A stretch of 64,000 bases of DNA from JAYOEY01 sp038116945 (lineage in GTDB: Bacteria > Pseudomonadota > Alphaproteobacteria > MPNO01 > UBA2964): assembly GCA_038116945.1 (NCBI GenBank), contig JAYOEY010000001.1, forward strand, positions 62,001 to 126,000, written 5' to 3'. How positions within the stretch are numbered: position 1 is the stretch's first letter; every line of letters begins with the position of its first letter. Positions 62,285-64,000 of this stretch are shown piece by piece. A program made the position numbers and the translations under genes. The notes beneath the pieces were generated by a model, which searched no databases, had not been told where the DNA came from, and was given only the letters and a program-made list of their open reading frames with translations.

Positions 62285-63828
62285 ATCCGGCTTCTCAACC
62301 AGCCGAGGCGCTGGCATGCGACGATCATCGTCCATGCGGCGAGGCAGACCACAACGATCGATCCGGGAACAGCGAAGGTCAATTCCAGCATTGTCAGGGA
62401 TATTGAACTAAAGGACAGCCACCAGGCGCCTGCAATGCAGATAGGGATGATGGAAATCGAGATAAGCGCAACGTTGGACGTTATGTCTAAACTGCCGAAG
62501 ATGTTCCTGCTCGCATAAAACCTTGAATAGACCATGAACGGGATGGACACGAACTGGCCCATCGGAAGCCCGATAACGCCAAACTCCGCGGTCAGCAGCC
62601 ACATTGCGACGATGCAGAGCGGTACCTGAACAATGGTAAGAATCGCCAGAAAGCCGGCCTGTCCGCTGGCCATCAGAATATGGTAGTTGACGATCCCGGA
62701 TGACAGGAATGCGAACCGGATACAGAAGAGTCTGACGGCGATGGCTGCGGCTGCTGCGGTATCGTCGTCAATCCACAGTCGCAGAATTTCGTCGGCAAAC
62801 AGAAACAGGGGCGTAAGACAGCCGACGGCGCCGATGGCAACATATCCGCTGACCGAATCGTATGCCCGGCGCAAGGCCGTCAGGTCCCCACGCGAATGGA
62901 GGGCGCTTGCAAAGGGAAAGAAAGACGACGAGGCCTGCGACAGCAGACCATGGATCTGTTCGACGATTCTCTGGGCGATCGAATAGTAGCTGACAGCGGC
63001 CGGCCCGAGAAGCATGCTGCAGATAATGCGATCGGCGTTGCCGAAGGCAATTCCCAAAGAGTCCTGCACCCAGGTTTTGAGGCTGTACGGCAGCATTTCG
63101 CGGAACCGGGACATGTTCCATTCAGGGCGGATGAAGCCGCCAATATAGCGGTGCAGAATCCGGAGCTTCAGCAGAGATCCCAGGATCTGAATGATGATCG
63201 TCGAGAGAACGATTTCACTGAGTCCGCCGCCCAGCCAGACGATTCCCAGATTGGCGCCCGTACTCGCAACATTTACGAAAATGTTGATCTTCTGGGCCTG
63301 ATCGTAGCGCTCGAAACCCATCAGGCTGGAATGAAAGACGGCATCGATCGATCGCGCAAAAAGACCGATAGCCGCGATCCGCGTCGCGTCTGCCGCGATT
63401 TCCCGGATATGGCCGGCATCCTTGACCAGTAATTCCATGATCGGGTCCGACGCCGCGAATATTACAGTGCTGGCCAAAAGACCGAGAATGGCGTGCAGCG
63501 TAAGGCCCGACTGAACGATTTCCTTTACCGCGTCGCTGTCTCCCGCAGCACGGTAATGCGAAACGTATCTGACGCAGGCCTGACCCTGGCCTGCAATCGC
63601 GATGCCGCCGATCCCGAGGACGCTGTTTATGAGCAGCCAGATACCGAACAGTTCCGCCCCCAGAAGCGAAAGGTACAGAGGGGTGGAAATGATCCAGATG
63701 AGCGGCGTGACGATCGCCGCGAACGAGTTGTAGGTAAAATTACGAATGTGGAGCGCGTCGTAACGGAAGAAAACCCGATCGGCTATCCGGCGGACAAGCG
63801 ACTGAATTGGGGCTGGCGGGGTATTCAT
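62281..63828 (-). CDS. Polysaccharide flippase (Wzx-like)
   Basis: A 515-residue multi-pass membrane protein, about 12-14 segments, of the oligosaccharidyl-lipid flippase superfamily. It carries NFTYNSFAAIVTPLIWIISTPLYLSLLG in pieces near the start, then GIGGIAIAGQGQACVRYVSHY, and a mid-region AFGNADRIICSMLLGPAAVSYYSIAQRI with the small-residue pattern of MATE/PST exporters. It heads the minus-strand trio with the GT4 and polymerase genes and should move lipid-linked repeat units to the periplasm. Confidence 0.9.
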   Translation of the reverse strand: MNTPPAPIQSLVRRIADRVFFRYDALHIRNFTYNSFAAIVTPLIWIISTPLYLSLLGAELFGIWLLINSVLGIGGIAIAGQGQACVRYVSHYRAAGDSDAVKEIVQSGLTLHAILGLLASTVIFAASDPIMELLVKDAGHIREIAADATRIAAIGLFARSIDAVFHSSLMGFERYDQAQKINIFVNVASTGANLGIVWLGGGLSEIVLSTIIIQILGSLLKLRILHRYIGGFIRPEWNMSRFREMLPYSLKTWVQDSLGIAFGNADRIICSMLLGPAAVSYYSIAQRIVEQIHGLLSQASSSFFPFASALHSRGDLTALRRAYDSVSGYVAIGAVGCLTPLFLFADEILRLWIDDDTAAAAAIAVRLFCIRFAFLSSGIVNYHILMASGQAGFLAILTIVQVPLCIVAMWLLTAEFGVIGLPMGQFVSIPFMVYSRFYASRNIFGSLDITSNVALISISIIPICIAGAWWLSFSSISLTMLELTFAVPGSIVVVCLAAWTMIVACQRLGWLRSRI

Positions 63829-64000
63829 CTGGATTGCCGTATGGCGCCGATGTCAAACCGGGCCGCTTTCAATACCGCAGACGGCAATAAAAGCTTTTTT
63901 GCAGGAAAGCGGAAACCGTGAAGCGCTCTCTTCGTCATCGGCGACATTAAATACAGGAAATTATTGCGGGCGACTATTTATTCTTGCGAGGCGGCGCGCC

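Noticed and set aside
61469..62518. 349-codon plus-strand frame opposite GT4 and flippase genes
   Set aside because: Antisense to two genes with clear motifs; no start context.

Overview
The window is a GC-rich chromosomal segment of an alphaproteobacterium. The conserved backbone dapA-smpB-rpoZ-rsh-pdxJ-acpS-lepB-rnc-era-recO-parC, together with TRAP transporters, MmgE/PrpD and ACMSD-type amidohydrolases and an aspartate/glutamate leucyltransferase (bpt), fits a free-living Rhodospirillales- or Rhizobiales-like organism. Species cannot be assigned from sequence reading alone. I found no rRNA, tRNA, CRISPR array, transposase or prophage gene.

Region 1 (1-11402) is housekeeping. It holds the 3' part of dapA, smpB, a molybdopterin oxidoreductase, a family-5 uracil-DNA glycosylase, a NYN-domain protein, folK, rpoZ, a bifunctional (p)ppGpp synthetase/hydrolase, an amidohydrolase, pdxJ and acpS, then a tight lepB-rnc-era block with overlapping start and stop codons. 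Region 2 (11399-16396, minus strand) looks like a metal (probably zinc) acquisition operon: a small His-rich secreted protein, an outer-membrane porin-like protein, a periplasmic metal-binding protein and an ABC-3 permease, but no ATPase gene. A PhoD-type phosphatase lies upstream. Region 3 (16461-25167) carries recO, a TPM-like protein, parC, and a TRAP permease pair coupled to parC by a 4-base overlap. These are followed by a TctC/Bug-type binding protein with an extra C-terminal segment, a DoxX-like membrane protein, and a TRAP-type binding protein on the opposite strand.

Region 4 (25260-41011) is mixed metabolism: bpt, an isolated motAB stator pair, a thioesterase, a flavin reductase, a penicillin acylase homologue, hemB, metY (with a striking hairpin and mini-ORF in its leader), an MFS transporter, MmgE/PrpD, a second amidohydrolase, an acyl-CoA dehydrogenase, an SDR protein lacking its catalytic tyrosine, an ABM monooxygenase-fold protein and an aldo/keto reductase.

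Region 5 (41127-63828) is a large Wzx/Wzy-type surface polysaccharide locus and the most accessory-looking part. A WbaP-type initiating phosphotransferase, a GDP-mannose 3,5-epimerase with all plant catalytic residues, Gmd and Fcl predict GDP-L-galactose and GDP-L-fucose donors made from GDP-mannose. WecG/TagA-, GT4-, GT2- and GT9-type glycosyltransferases would assemble a repeat unit. Three methyltransferases, an SGNH hydrolase/acyltransferase-like membrane protein, a deacetylase without a signal peptide, a two-domain nucleotidyltransferase-like/dTMP-kinase-like protein, an APH-fold kinase and a UGM-like flavoprotein are candidate modifying enzymes. An O-antigen polymerase/ligase-like protein and a flippase would polymerise and export it. 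Gene direction switches several times, suggesting stepwise assembly of the locus.
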